This document shows, one piece after another, positions 9,015 to 18,167 of a DNA stretch of 64,000 bases (its first letter is position 1; each line of letters opens with the position of its first letter). This stretch comes from Streptomyces sp. NRRL F-5123. GTDB lineage: Bacteria; Actinomycetota; Actinomycetes; Streptomycetales; Streptomycetaceae. The notes below the pieces were generated by a model. It ran no database searches. It worked only from the letters and a program-made list of their open reading frames with translations, and was not told where the DNA came from. The DNA lies in assembly GCF_000721495.1 (NCBI RefSeq), contig NZ_JOHY01000002.1:364587-428586 (forward strand), in the 5' to 3' direction. The translations under genes and the position numbers were made by a program.

Positions 9015-10163
9015 ATGACCGTGCTGGACATCCCCGCCTGGCGGCCTCGCACCGACGCCGCGCCGCTGCTGCCCGACCCGGAGCCCTACCGGATGCTCGG
9101 CACCCCGGCCGCCGCGCGGCTGGATCCCGCGCTCCTGCGCGCGCTGTACGCGCAACTCGTCCGCGGTCGCCGCTACAACCGGCAGGCCACCGCCCTGACC
9201 AAGCAGGGCCGGCTCGCCGTCTACCCGTCCAGCACCGGTCAGGAGGCCTGCGAGATCGCCGCCGCTCTCGCGCTCGCGCCCGCCGACTGGCTCTTCCCCA
9301 GCTACCGCGACACCCTCGCCGTGGTGGCCCGCGGGGTCGACCCGGTCGAGGCGCTGACGCTGCTGCGCGGCGACTGGCACACCGGGTACGACCCGCGCGT
9401 CCATCGCGTCGCCCCGCTCAGCACACCGCTCGCCACTCAGTTGCCGCACGCCGTCGGGCTCGCGCACGCCGCCCGGCTCAGCGGCGACCCGGTCGCCGCG
9501 CTCGCCATGGTCGGCGACGGCGGCACGAGCGAGGGCGATTTCCACGAAGCACTCAACTTCGCCGCCGTCTGGCACGCGCCGGTGGTCTTCCTGGTGCAGA
9601 ACAACGGCTTCGCCATCTCCGTGCCCCTGGCCAAGCAGACCGCGGCGCCGACCTTCGCGCACAAGGCGGTCGGCTACGGGATGCCGGGAAGGCTGGTGGA
9701 CGGAAACGACGCACCGGCCGTCCACCAGGTCCTCACCGAGGCGCTGAACCGCGCGCGGGACGGTGGCGGCCCGACCCTCGTCGAGGCGGTCACCTACCGG
9801 ATCGACGCGCACACCAACGCCGACGACGCGGGCCGCTACCGCGAGGAGGCCGAGGTCGCCGCCTGGCGCGCGTACGACCCGGTGGAGCTGCTGGAAAGGG
9901 AACTGACCGGGCGCGGGCTGCTCGACGAGGCGGGGCGGCAGCAGGTGGCGGACGAGGCAGAGACGCTCGCCGCCGACCTGCGCGAGCGGATGCACACCGA
10001 GCCCTCGCTCGACCTGACGGAGCTCTTCGCGCACGTCTACGCCGAGCCCACGCCGCAACTGCGCGAGCAGGCCGCCCTGCTGCGGGCGGAGACGGCGGCG
10101 GAGGCCGAGGAATCAGCCGCGGCCGCCTCCGCGGAGGAGCCGGCGGCGGAGCGCCGGCCATGA
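9015..10163 (+). CDS. bkdA: Branched-chain 2-oxoacid dehydrogenase E1 component, alpha subunit (cluster 1)
   Basis: The 382-residue E1 alpha subunit carries out thiamine diphosphate-dependent decarboxylation of branched-chain 2-oxoacids. The ThDP motif begins at GDGGTSEGDFHEALNFAAVW and ends at FLVQNN (about residues 170-200). RRYNRQATALTKQG, YPSSTGQEACEIAAA and TYRIDAHTNADDAGRYR are also typical, the last being the phosphorylation-loop region in other organisms. AAGGAGG lies eight bases before ATG 9015, the best ribosome site in the neighbourhood. The last about 35 residues are Ala/Glu-rich and variable. The gene overlaps the beta-subunit gene by four bases (ATGA). A pyruvate-type E1 is possible but less likely given the Lrp-type regulator next to it. 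Confidence 0.9.
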   Translation: MTVLDIPAWRPRTDAAPLLPDPEPYRMLGTPAAARLDPALLRALYAQLVRGRRYNRQATALTKQGRLAVYPSSTGQEACEIAAALALAPADWLFPSYRDTLAVVARGVDPVEALTLLRGDWHTGYDPRVHRVAPLSTPLATQLPHAVGLAHAARLSGDPVAALAMVGDGGTSEGDFHEALNFAAVWHAPVVFLVQNNGFAISVPLAKQTAAPTFAHKAVGYGMPGRLVDGNDAPAVHQVLTEALNRARDGGGPTLVEAVTYRIDAHTNADDAGRYREEAEVAAWRAYDPVELLERELTGRGLLDEAGRQQVADEAETLAADLRERMHTEPSLDLTELFAHVYAEPTPQLREQAALLRAETAAEAEESAAAASAEEPAAERRP

Positions 10164-11191
10164 CCACTGCCACGACCGACACGGGCCGCGAGGCGCCGCC
10201 CGTACGCAAGCAGACCACCATGGCGCAGGCGCTCAACCAGGCGCTGCGGGACGCCCTCGCGGCGGATCCGGCCGTGCACGTCATGGGGGAGGACGTCGGC
10301 ACGCTGGGCGGGGTCTTCCGCATCACCGACGGCCTGACCAGGGATTTCGGCGAGGACCGCTGCACCGACACGCCGCTCGCCGAGGCCGGCATCCTCGGCG
10401 CGGCAGTCGGCATGGCGATGTACGGGCTGCGGCCGGTCGTCGAGATGCAGTTCGACGCCTTCGCCTACCCGGCCTTCGAGCAGCTCGTCAGCCATGTCGC
10501 CCGGATGCGCAACCGGACGCGGGGCGCGCTGCCGATGCCCATCACCGTGCGGATCCCGTACGGCGGCGGCATCGGCGGGGTGGAGCACCACAGCGACTCC
10601 TCGGAGGCCTACTACGTCCACACGCCGGGCCTGCACGTCTTCACCCCGGCCACGGTGGAGGACGCGTACGGGATGCTGCGGGCGGCGATCGCCTCCGACG
10701 ACCCGGTCGTCTTCCTGGAGCCGAAGCGGCTGTACTGGTCGAAGGCCGACTGGTCGGCGAGGGAGCCGGCCGTGGTGCCGCCGCCCGGGCGGGCCGTGGT
10801 GCGCCGGGCAGGGCGCACGGCGACGCTCGTGACGTACGGACCGTCGCTGCCGGTGTGCCTGGAGGCGGCGGAGGCGGCGAAGGAGGAGGGCTGGGATCTG
10901 GGCGTGGTGGATCTGCGCAGCCTGGTGCCCTTCGACGAGGAGACCGTCGCCGCTGCCGTGCGGGCCACCGGGCGGGCCGTCGTGGTCCACGAGGCGGCGG
11001 GCTTCGCCGGGGCGGGCGCGGAGATCGCCGCGCGCATCACCGAGCGCTGCTTCCACCACCTGGAGGCGCCCGTGCTGCGGGTCACCGGCTTCGACATCCC
11101 CTACCCGCCGCCGATGCTCGAACGGCACCACCTTCCGGGTGTGGACCGCATCCTCGACGCGGTCGGCCGGCTCCAGTGGGAGGACGACTGA
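10160..11191 (+). CDS. bkdB: Branched-chain 2-oxoacid dehydrogenase E1 component, beta subunit (cluster 1)
   Basis: A 343-residue transketolase-like beta subunit that completes the E1 heterotetramer. Conserved stretches include VMGEDVGTLGGVFRITDGL, DTPLAEAGILGAAVGMAMYG, VEMQFDAFAYPAFEQLVSH and IPYGGGIGGVEHHSDSSEAY. Near the C-terminus are VVHEAAGFAGAGAEIAARI and FDIPYPPPMLE. It starts within the alpha-subunit stop and its own TGA overlaps the E2 start, so the three proteins are produced stoichiometrically from one transcript. It is a clear paralogue of the gene at 26536-27513. Confidence 0.92.
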   Translation: MTTATTDTGREAPPVRKQTTMAQALNQALRDALAADPAVHVMGEDVGTLGGVFRITDGLTRDFGEDRCTDTPLAEAGILGAAVGMAMYGLRPVVEMQFDAFAYPAFEQLVSHVARMRNRTRGALPMPITVRIPYGGGIGGVEHHSDSSEAYYVHTPGLHVFTPATVEDAYGMLRAAIASDDPVVFLEPKRLYWSKADWSAREPAVVPPPGRAVVRRAGRTATLVTYGPSLPVCLEAAEAAKEEGWDLGVVDLRSLVPFDEETVAAAVRATGRAVVVHEAAGFAGAGAEIAARITERCFHHLEAPVLRVTGFDIPYPPPMLERHHLPGVDRILDAVGRLQWEDD

Positions 11192-12585
11192 TGGCCGTGG
11201 TGCGCGAGTTCACCCTTCCCGACCTCGGGGAGGGCCTGACGGAGGCGGAGATCGTCCGCTGGCTGGTGCAGGTCGGCGACGTCGTCGCGGTCGACCAGCC
11301 GGTCGTCGAGCTGGAGACGGCCAAGGCCGTGGTCGAGGTGCCCTGCCCCTACGGCGGGGTGGTCACCGCGCGGTTCGGCGAGGAGGGCGAGTCGCTGGCC
11401 GTGGGAAGGCCGCTGGTGACCGTCGCGGTGGGGTCCGGCGACGCGGCGGGGATGCAGCCGCCGGGCGCCGCCGGTGACGGCGGAGGCGCCGCCGCGGGGG
11501 ACTCGGGGGACGGCGGCCAGGGCTCGGGCAACGTACTGGTCGGCTACGGCACCGGCGGGGCCGCGGGGCGCCGGCGGGGGCGGGTGCGGGCGGGCGGTCG
11601 CCGACCCGTGCCGGCCGCTGCTCCGACGACGCCGGGCCCCGCGCCGACGGCCTCCCCGCCGCCTCCGGTCCCCGCTCCCCCGCCGGTGTCCGTGCCGGCC
11701 GGGGCGGGCGCCGGGCCGGTGGCCGTCATCTCACCGCTGGTGCGGCGGATAGCGCGCGAGCACGGGCTGGACCTGCGGACCCTGGCCGGAAGCGGACCCG
11801 AGGGGCTGATCCTGCGCTCCGACGTCGAGCGGGCGATCACGGCCCCTGCCGCCGCTGCCGCGCCCACCGCCCCTGCCCCCGCGGCCGTTCCCGAGGGCGC
11901 GGAGCGGGTGCCGCTGCGCGGGATACGGCGAGCCGCCGCGGAGAAACTGGCCCGCAGCCGCCGTGAAGTGCCGGACGCCACCTGCTGGGTGGACGCCGAC
12001 GCCACCGAACTGCTCGCGGCCCGCGCCGCGATGAACGCCTCGGGGCAGCGGCGGATCTCCGTGCTCGCGCTGCTGGCCAGGGTGGTCACGGCTGCGTTGG
12101 CCCGCTACCCGGAGCTCAACGCCACGATGGACACCGAGCGTTCGGAGATCGTGCGGCTGCCCGGCGTGCACCTCGGCTTCGCCGCGCAGACCGACCGCGG
12201 CCTGGTGGTGCCCGTGCTGCGCGACGCGCACACGATGACCACCGCGGCGCTGTCGGACGCGATCGCCCGGCTCACCGACTCCGCCCGCGCCGGCACGCTG
12301 TCCCCGGCCGAGCTGACGGGGGGCACGTTCACGCTGAACAACTACGGCGTCTTCGGCGTCGACGGCTCCACGCCGATCATCAACCACCCCGAGGCCGGGA
12401 TGCTCGGCGTGGGACGGATCGCCGCGAAACCGTGGGTGCACGAGGGCGAGTTGGCGGTGCGCCAGGTGGTGCAGCTCTCCTTCACCTTCGACCACCGGGT
12501 GTGCGACGGCGGGGTCGCGGGCGGCTTCCTGCGGATGGTGGCCGACTGCGTGGAGCAGCCCGCCCTGCTGCTGGCCGCCGTCTGA
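11191..12585 (+). CDS. bkdC: Dihydrolipoamide acyltransferase (E2) of branched-chain 2-oxoacid dehydrogenase (cluster 1)
   Basis: The 464-residue E2 transfers the branched acyl group to CoA. An N-terminal lipoyl domain has the modified Lys in VELETAKAVVEV (about residue 42). A Pro/Ala/Gly-rich linker follows, then the E3/E1-binding domain (SPLVRRIAREHGLDLRTL, about 180-215) and the catalytic domain ending in FTFDHRVCDGG, where the His and Asp are the active site. The usual V/I before DG is Cys here. The linker is Gly-rich and less regular than in cluster 2. The start overlaps the beta-subunit TGA. No E3 gene is in the window, so a shared lipoamide dehydrogenase elsewhere is expected. Confidence 0.92.
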   Translation: MAVVREFTLPDLGEGLTEAEIVRWLVQVGDVVAVDQPVVELETAKAVVEVPCPYGGVVTARFGEEGESLAVGRPLVTVAVGSGDAAGMQPPGAAGDGGGAAAGDSGDGGQGSGNVLVGYGTGGAAGRRRGRVRAGGRRPVPAAAPTTPGPAPTASPPPPVPAPPPVSVPAGAGAGPVAVISPLVRRIAREHGLDLRTLAGSGPEGLILRSDVERAITAPAAAAAPTAPAPAAVPEGAERVPLRGIRRAAAEKLARSRREVPDATCWVDADATELLAARAAMNASGQRRISVLALLARVVTAALARYPELNATMDTERSEIVRLPGVHLGFAAQTDRGLVVPVLRDAHTMTTAALSDAIARLTDSARAGTLSPAELTGGTFTLNNYGVFGVDGSTPIINHPEAGMLGVGRIAAKPWVHEGELAVRQVVQLSFTFDHRVCDGGVAGGFLRMVADCVEQPALLLAAV

Positions 12586-12642
12586 CCGGCCCGGCCCGCT
12601 CCCTCCGCCGCACCGCGCGCCGGCCGGGGGATACTCGGCGGC

Positions 12643-13263
12643 ATGACGACGAGCTACGACGCGGTGGTGCCGGCCGGCGGGGCGGCCCGGCGGCTGGGCG
12701 GCACCGACAAGCCCGCACTCGCGCTCGGCGGCCGGACGCTGCTCGACCGGGTCCTCGCGGTCTGCGCGGACGCGGACCGCACCGTCGTCGTCGGCCCCCG
12801 CAGGCCCACCGCCCGGCCGGTGCGCTGGACCCGGGAGGAGCCCGCGGGCGGCGGTCCGCTGCCCGCGCTGGCCGCCGGGCTCGCCGCGCTCGGCGGCCCG
12901 GACCGCCCGCCGGTCGTGCTCGTGCTCGCTGCCGACCTGCCCTTCCTCACGGCGGACACGGTCGCCGCGCTCACCGGGGGCCTCAGCGGCGAGTGGGAGG
13001 GCGTCCTGCTCACCGACGCGAGCGGCCGCGACCAGCCGCTCGCGGCGGCCTACCGGGCGGAGCCGCTGCGCCGCGAGGCCGCGCTGCTCCGGGCGGAGTA
13101 CGGCACCCTGTCCGGTCTGCCGCTGCGCCTGCTCACCGCGGGACTGCGGCTCCGCCGGATCCCCGACCCCACCGGCCGGGCGAGCTTCGACTGCGACACG
13201 TGGGAGGACGTCGCCGTCGCGCGCGCCCGGCTGGACCGGCAGGGCGGCCCGCCCGGCGCCTGA
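12643..13263 (+). CDS. MobA-like molybdenum cofactor guanylyltransferase / NTP transferase
   Basis: A 206-residue nucleotidyltransferase with the signature VVPAGGAARRLGGTDKPAL at its start, where the Gly-rich loop and Lys contact the nucleotide, and the metal-binding LAADLPFL at about residue 107. Such proteins add GMP (MobA) or CMP (MocA) to molybdopterin. Location just upstream of moeA supports a role in molybdenum cofactor maturation. The C-terminal part is short and Arg-rich but similar in length to MobA proteins (about 190-210). The gap to E2 is 57 bases, so it could belong to the same transcript or start its own. Confidence 0.85.
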   Translation: MTTSYDAVVPAGGAARRLGGTDKPALALGGRTLLDRVLAVCADADRTVVVGPRRPTARPVRWTREEPAGGGPLPALAAGLAALGGPDRPPVVLVLAADLPFLTADTVAALTGGLSGEWEGVLLTDASGRDQPLAAAYRAEPLRREAALLRAEYGTLSGLPLRLLTAGLRLRRIPDPTGRASFDCDTWEDVAVARARLDRQGGPPGA

Positions 13264-13386
13264 CTCCCCGCCAGACCCGCTGCCACCGCCCGCCGCTGGA
13301 GCCGCGGGCCCTCCCGGTGGGCCGGGCGGGGTGTCCACGGGGTGAGCCTGGGTGGCTTGCGGGGGCGGATCGGGGACCATGGGCGT

Positions 13387-13629
13387 GTGGTGGACGAATG
13401 GATCGCAGCAGTCAAGACCGAACTGGGTATCGACCTCGACGTGGACACCGGTGTCCTGCTCGACCTGGCGCGTGACGCCGCGCACGGTGTCGCGCGCCCG
13501 GCGGCGCCGCTGACCACCTTCCTGGTGGGCTACGCGGCCGCGCAGGCCGGCGGCGGGCCGCAGGCCGTGCGCGAGGCGGCGCGCAAGGCCGCGGACCTGG
13601 CCGTGCACTGGCCGGAACCGGAGGCATAA
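13387..13629 (+). CDS. DUF6457 small protein
   Basis: An 80-residue acidic helical protein beginning VVDEWIAAVKTELGIDLD and containing LLDLARDAAHGVARPAAPLTTFLVG, the DUF6457 pattern. Function is unknown. It is regularly found between mobA-like and moeA genes in actinobacteria, and here it sits five bases before moeA, so a role in cofactor assembly or delivery is plausible. Two adjacent GTG codons (13387 and 13390) are the likely starts; a GTG 15 codons earlier adds a Gly-rich stretch without conservation. Confidence 0.75.
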   Translation: MVDEWIAAVKTELGIDLDVDTGVLLDLARDAAHGVARPAAPLTTFLVGYAAAQAGGGPQAVREAARKAADLAVHWPEPEA

Positions 13630-13634
13630 GGCGG

Positions 13635-15038
13635 ATGAACGGCCCCCGTGACCGCGGCCGGAGCGGCGAGGACGCCGCCGACCGCGCCCTGGACGACGCC
13701 CTCGCGCTGGCCAACGGCCCCCGGGGCAGGGCCGGCCGCGGCGCCCGGACGCCCGCCAACGACCCGCTCGCGGTCGCGCTCGGCCACGAGCCGGTGTGCG
13801 CGCCGGACCCCGCCCCGCCCCCGGCGAGTGCCGTCTCCTGGCCGGAGGCGCGGCGTATCGCCCGCCGGGCGGGGCGCCGACTCGACGTGCGCGCGCTGCC
13901 GCTCGGCGAGGACGTCCTCGGCATGGCGCTGGCGCGGCCGCTCGCCGCGCTGACGGATCTGCCCTCCTTCGACTCCTCCGCGATGGACGGCTGGGCGGTC
14001 GCGGGCCCGGGCCCGTGGCGGCTGAAGGGGCAGGTGCTCGCCGGGCAGCGGCGGCCGTCCGAACCCCTGCTGGGCGGCCACGCGGCGCGTATCGCCACCG
14101 GCGCGGTGCTGCCGCCCGGCACCACCGCGGTGCTGCGCAGCGAGCACGGCGGTGTGCGGCAGCGGACCGACGGCGAGTGGCTGCACGTGCTGGCGCCGCA
14201 CTCCCCACCCGGGCCCGGCCAGGAGATACGGCGCAGGGGCCAGGAATGCCGAAGCGGCGACGAACTGCTGCCCGCGGGGGCGCTGGTCACCCCCGCGGTG
14301 CTCGGACTGGCCGCGGCCGCCGGATACGACGAGCTGGCCGTCGTCATGCGCCCCAGGGTCGAGATCCTGGTGCTCGGCGACGAACTGCTGGACCAGGGCC
14401 CGCCGCGGGGCGGGCGAGTGCGCGACGCGCTCGGCCCGATGCTGCCGTCCTGGCTGCGCGGGCTCGGCGCGGACGTGACCGGGGTGCGGCGGCTCCCGGA
14501 CGACGCCGACATGCTGCACGCCGCGCTGGGCGCGAGCACCGCCGATCTGGTGGTGACCACCGGAGGGACTGCGGGCGGCCCGGTCGACCATGTGCATCCC
14601 GTGCTGGCCCGGCTCGGCGCCGCGCTGCTGGTCGACGGGGTGGCGGTACGGCCGGGGCACCCCATGCTGCTCGGCCGGCTGCCCGCCGGGGGCCTGCTGG
14701 CGGGGCTGCCCGGCAATCCGCTCGCGGCTGTCTCCGGTGTGCTCACTCTGGTCGCCCCCGTGCTGCGCACCCTCGCCGGGCGGCCGCTGCCGGCGCCGTA
14801 CGCGGCGCCGCTGACCTCGGACGTGCCCGGCCACCCGGTGGACACCCGGCTCGTGCCCGTCGTCTTCGACGACGAATCGGCCGCGCGGCCGCTGCACTTC
14901 ACCGGTCCCGCGATGCTGCGCGGGCTGGCCGCCGCGGACGGTATGGCGGTGATCCCGCCGGGCGGCGGGAGGGCCGGGGAGGAGACGGCGGTCCTGGACA
15001 CCGGGGTGCTCGCGCCCGCGTGGGGGAGCGGTACATGA
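13635..15038 (+). CDS. moeA: Molybdopterin molybdenumtransferase MoeA
   Basis: This 467-residue protein inserts molybdate into adenylated molybdopterin. Diagnostic motifs are FDSSAMDGWAV (about residue 113) and ARIATGAVLPPGTTAVL. A MoCF/MogA-like domain has ILVLGDELLDQG and VVTTGGTAGGPVDHVHPV, and LAGLPGNPLAAVSGVLTLV follows. The first about 70 residues are a variable basic extension relative to E. coli MoeA (411 residues). The gene overlaps the following channel gene by ATGA. Together with the MobA-like and DUF6457 genes it forms a small molybdenum cofactor operon. Confidence 0.92.
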   Translation: MNGPRDRGRSGEDAADRALDDALALANGPRGRAGRGARTPANDPLAVALGHEPVCAPDPAPPPASAVSWPEARRIARRAGRRLDVRALPLGEDVLGMALARPLAALTDLPSFDSSAMDGWAVAGPGPWRLKGQVLAGQRRPSEPLLGGHAARIATGAVLPPGTTAVLRSEHGGVRQRTDGEWLHVLAPHSPPGPGQEIRRRGQECRSGDELLPAGALVTPAVLGLAAAAGYDELAVVMRPRVEILVLGDELLDQGPPRGGRVRDALGPMLPSWLRGLGADVTGVRRLPDDADMLHAALGASTADLVVTTGGTAGGPVDHVHPVLARLGAALLVDGVAVRPGHPMLLGRLPAGGLLAGLPGNPLAAVSGVLTLVAPVLRTLAGRPLPAPYAAPLTSDVPGHPVDTRLVPVVFDDESAARPLHFTGPAMLRGLAAADGMAVIPPGGGRAGEETAVLDTGVLAPAWGSGT

Positions 15039-16129
15039 CCCCGCCCGAGGGGCCCGAGGGGTCGGGCGGCGCGGACCGGCCCCCGCCGCCCGACGCCACG
15101 CCCGGCGGCCACGCGGTTGCCTTTCCGCACCAGCCCGCGGGGCCGCTGGTGCAGGTGAGCAGGCGGCTGCTGCTCGCGCTGCTGGTGCTCGCCGTCACCG
15201 TCGCCCTCGTCTACACCGACCGCCGCGGCTACCACGACGTCGCCGACACCTCGGTGGGCTTCCTCGACGCGCTCTACTACTCGACGGTCACCCTGTCGAC
15301 GACCGGCTACGGCGACATCGTCCCGTACAGCACCAGCGCGCGCCTGACGACCACCTTTCTCGTGACGCCGCTGCGTGTGCTCTTCCTGATCATCCTGGTC
15401 GGCACGACGCTGGAGGTGCTGACCGAGCGGACCAGGGAGCAATTCCGGCTCACGCGTTGGAGGAGAACGGTGCGCGATCACGTCGTCATCGTGGGGTACG
15501 GCACCAAGGGCCGGTCGGCGGCGCGGACGCTGCTGGGGCGCGGGGTGCCGAAGGAGCAGATCGTGGTCGTCGACCCGGACCACAAGGCCGTGCACGGCGC
15601 GACCGAGGAGGGGCTGGTCGCGGTCGCCGGGGACGCGACCCACAGCGAGGTCCTGCGCCGGGCCGAGGCGCAGCGGGCGCGGCAGATCGTCGTCGCCGCG
15701 CAACGCGACGACACCGCCGTCCTGGTCACGCTGACCGCGCGCCAGCTCAATCCGACCGCACACATCGTCGCGTCGGTCCGAGAGGACGAGAACGGGCCGC
15801 TGCTGCGGCAGTCCGGTGCCGACTCGGTCATCACCAGCTCCGGCTACGCGGGGCGGCTGCTGGGGCTCGGCGTGCTCAGCCCCAGCGTCGGGCGGGTGAT
15901 GGACGACCTGATCACCTACGGCAGCGGGCTCGACCTCATCGAGCGGCCGGTGGCGGCGTCCGAGGCGGGCAAGGCGCCGCGCGAATGCGCGGATCTGGTG
16001 GTGTCGGTCAAGCGCGGCTCGCGCCTGCTCGGCCACGACGACCCGGACGCGTCGCCACTGCGCCCGACCGACCGGCTGATCACCATCCACCGGGCGACCG
16101 ACGGCACGGAGACCGCGCCGCTGGGCTGA
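15035..16129 (+). CDS. Potassium channel protein with RCK (TrkA-N) domain
   Basis: A 364-residue single-pore K+ channel subunit. After about 40 polar residues come a first span (RRLLLALLVLAVTVALVY), the pore helix with selectivity filter TTGYGD (residues 89-94) and a second span (TTFLVTPLRVLFLIILVGTT). A cytoplasmic RCK domain (VVIVGYGTKGRSAARTLLGRG) with a Rossmann GxGxxG-like loop and TrkA-C-like tail completes it. Gating by nucleotide or Ca2+ is typical of the family but not readable here. Its start overlaps the moeA stop, an odd functional pairing that probably reflects transcriptional convenience. Confidence 0.9.
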   Translation: MTPPEGPEGSGGADRPPPPDATPGGHAVAFPHQPAGPLVQVSRRLLLALLVLAVTVALVYTDRRGYHDVADTSVGFLDALYYSTVTLSTTGYGDIVPYSTSARLTTTFLVTPLRVLFLIILVGTTLEVLTERTREQFRLTRWRRTVRDHVVIVGYGTKGRSAARTLLGRGVPKEQIVVVDPDHKAVHGATEEGLVAVAGDATHSEVLRRAEAQRARQIVVAAQRDDTAVLVTLTARQLNPTAHIVASVREDENGPLLRQSGADSVITSSGYAGRLLGLGVLSPSVGRVMDDLITYGSGLDLIERPVAASEAGKAPRECADLVVSVKRGSRLLGHDDPDASPLRPTDRLITIHRATDGTETAPLG

Positions 16130-16195
16130 CTCCGCGGTCCCGCTCCGCAGCACGGCGCGCCGGACCGCCGCGACCGCTTCCCGTAAGGTCGTGGC

Positions 16196-17161
16196 ATGCG
16201 TGCGATCACCATTGCCGAGCCCGGCGGGCCCGATGCGCTGGTCCTTGCCGAGGTCCCTGATCCCGAGCCGGGGCCGGACGAAGTGCTGGTCGAGGTCGTG
16301 GCCTCGGCCGTGAACCGCGCCGACGTCCTGCAGCGGCAGGGCTTCTACGACCCGCCGCCCGGCGCTTCCCGCTACCCCGGCCTCGAATGCTCCGGGCGGA
16401 TCGTGGGGCTCGGTGCGGGGGTGGCCGGCTGGACGGTCGGGGACGAGGTGTGCGCTCTGCTGTCCGGTGGCGGCTACGCCGAACTCGTCGCGGTGCCGGC
16501 CGGCCAGTTGCTGCCGCTTCCCAAGGGCGTCGACCCGGTCACGGCGGCGGGGCTGCCCGAGGTCACCGCGACGGTCTGGTCCAACGTCTTCCAGATCGCG
16601 CACCTGCGACCGGGCGAGACGCTGCTCGTGCACGGCGGCTCCAGCGGCATCGGCACCATGGCGATCCAGCTCGGCAAGGCGGTCGGCGCGACGGTCGCGA
16701 CCACCGCGGGCACCGCGGAGAAGCTGGCCTTCTGCGCGGAGTTGGGCGCCGACATCCTGGTCAACTACCGCGAGCAGGACTTCGTCGAGCAGTTGGGCGA
16801 CCGGGGGGCCGACGTCGTCCTGGACGTGGTCGGGGCGAAGTACCTGGACCGCAACCTCGACGCCCTGGCCCTGAACGGGCGCCTCGTCGTGATCGGTATG
16901 CAGGGCGGCATCAAGGCGGAACTGAACCTCGCGAAGCTGCTCGCCAAGCGTGCGGCCGTGATCGCGACGAGCCTGCGGGCCCGGCCCGAGGCGGAGAAGG
17001 CGGCGATCGTCGCGGCCGTCCGCGAGCACGTCTGGCCGCTGGTCGAGGCGGGCACCGTCCGCCCGGTCGTCGACCGCGCCTTCCCGCTGGCCGACGCCGC
17101 CGCCGCGCACAGGCTGATGGAGAGCAGCGAGCACGTCGGCAAGATCCTGCTCACCGTCTGA
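16196..17161 (+). CDS. Quinone oxidoreductase-like NAD(P)H oxidoreductase (MDR family)
   Basis: A 321-residue zinc-free medium-chain dehydrogenase. VNRADVLQRQGFYDPPPGAS (about residue 40), YPGLECSGRIVGLG and the nucleotide-binding VHGGSSGIGTMAIQLGKAVG (about 143) match the PIG3/TP53I3-like quinone oxidoreductase group. The substrate could be a quinone or another electrophile; the catalytic zinc ligands of alcohol dehydrogenases are absent. The ATG at 16196 follows a 66-base gap after the channel gene. It starts its own unit or shares the upstream transcript. Confidence 0.88.
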   Translation: MRAITIAEPGGPDALVLAEVPDPEPGPDEVLVEVVASAVNRADVLQRQGFYDPPPGASRYPGLECSGRIVGLGAGVAGWTVGDEVCALLSGGGYAELVAVPAGQLLPLPKGVDPVTAAGLPEVTATVWSNVFQIAHLRPGETLLVHGGSSGIGTMAIQLGKAVGATVATTAGTAEKLAFCAELGADILVNYREQDFVEQLGDRGADVVLDVVGAKYLDRNLDALALNGRLVVIGMQGGIKAELNLAKLLAKRAAVIATSLRARPEAEKAAIVAAVREHVWPLVEAGTVRPVVDRAFPLADAAAAHRLMESSEHVGKILLTV

Positions 17162-17252
17162 CCGCGAACACCCCGCCAGATGCCCGGGATGCCGGAATTG
17201 TCGCTTCATGTGACGCTGATTCCACCGAGAGTCCGGCGGAGAGGCGAGGGAT

Positions 17253-18167
17253 GTGCGGTGGGCATCCGGCGGGCGCGGGTCACTGCCCGATGGCGCGCAC
17301 CCTGTCCGCCCGGCTGCCGCGGCCTTCCGTGCGGTGGCGCCGGCTCTGGCTGTCGCGGCCCTTCTCGCACCGGCCGCAGCCGGGCGTACCGCAGCACCGG
17401 CGGTGCCCGCCTCCGTCTCCGCGCAGCGTGAATCGCCGCGGGCCGCTGCTTTCGGCGCGGCCCGCCCGCCCCTTCCGGGGCGCGACCCCCGGCCCGGCGG
17501 TCCGCAGCCCGGCGGGACCGCGGACGTCCAGCCGCCCGGGCCCGCCGGACCGCCCGGACCCGCAGGACCCGGCCACCCCGCGCGGCCCGCACCGCCGGCG
17601 AAATCCGCGCGGCCCTCGCCCCCCGCGCCGCCCGAACGGCCCGGGCCGCCCGAACTGCCCGCGAGCGGCCCGCATTCCGGCCCGCCGCGTCCGCCCGCCA
17701 CCTCTGGTACGCCTGCCATGCCGTCACCTCCTCGTTCCCTTCCGCCGACTTCCGCCGGCCCGTCCGGTCCTTCCCGCCCTGCCGGTAGGCCCGCCCGCTC
17801 CGATTCCGGGCGGCCGCCCGGACCCTCCGCCTCCGGCGGCGCGCCCCTGCGGCCGCCCGCCCGGCTCCCCGCCGGCGGATCCGGCCGCGACGGGCCCCCG
17901 CGGTACCGCGCCTACGAGGACCGGCCCCGGCAGCACCACTACGGCCACGGCTACCGTGAGCAGTCGCCCTCGCTCGTGCCCGACGCGGGCTCCACCGGCC
18001 CGGCGCCGACCGCGACCACGCTCCCCGCGCCGGCCGCGGCGCGCGGCGGCTCCGCTTCCGACGCCGCCCGCGAGCCCCGGGTGTTCCGGGTGCTGCCGCT
18101 CGGCGTGGGGATGGTGCTGGTCGGACTCGGTCTCGGCTTCCTCGGTCTTCGTCTGCGCCGGGGTTGA
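17253..18167 (+). CDS. Pro-rich secreted, C-terminally membrane-anchored hypothetical protein
   Basis: A 304-residue protein I cannot assign to a named family. It has a candidate signal sequence (AVAPALAVAALLAPAAAG, about residues 28-45) and about 180 residues rich in Pro, Gly, Ala and Arg. The C-terminus is VLPLGVGMVLVGLGLGFLGL followed by RLRRG, a span with a positive tail like sortase-anchored proteins but with no LPxTG motif. GTG 17253 has GGCGAGGG just upstream. Codon third positions are strongly GC-biased in this frame, and the clear membrane tail argues for a real gene. Composition alone makes homology calls unreliable. Confidence 0.6.
   Translation: MRWASGGRGSLPDGAHPVRPAAAAFRAVAPALAVAALLAPAAAGRTAAPAVPASVSAQRESPRAAAFGAARPPLPGRDPRPGGPQPGGTADVQPPGPAGPPGPAGPGHPARPAPPAKSARPSPPAPPERPGPPELPASGPHSGPPRPPATSGTPAMPSPPRSLPPTSAGPSGPSRPAGRPARSDSGRPPGPSASGGAPLRPPARLPAGGSGRDGPPRYRAYEDRPRQHHYGHGYREQSPSLVPDAGSTGPAPTATTLPAPAAARGGSASDAAREPRVFRVLPLGVGMVLVGLGLGFLGLRLRRG

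Noticed and set aside
13412..17719. A reverse-strand open frame of more than 1400 codons
   Set aside because: It is antisense to the moeA, channel, quinone oxidoreductase and neighbouring genes, and its translation is a low-complexity Arg/Ala/Pro/Ser product with no domain. Long false frames are expected at this GC content.
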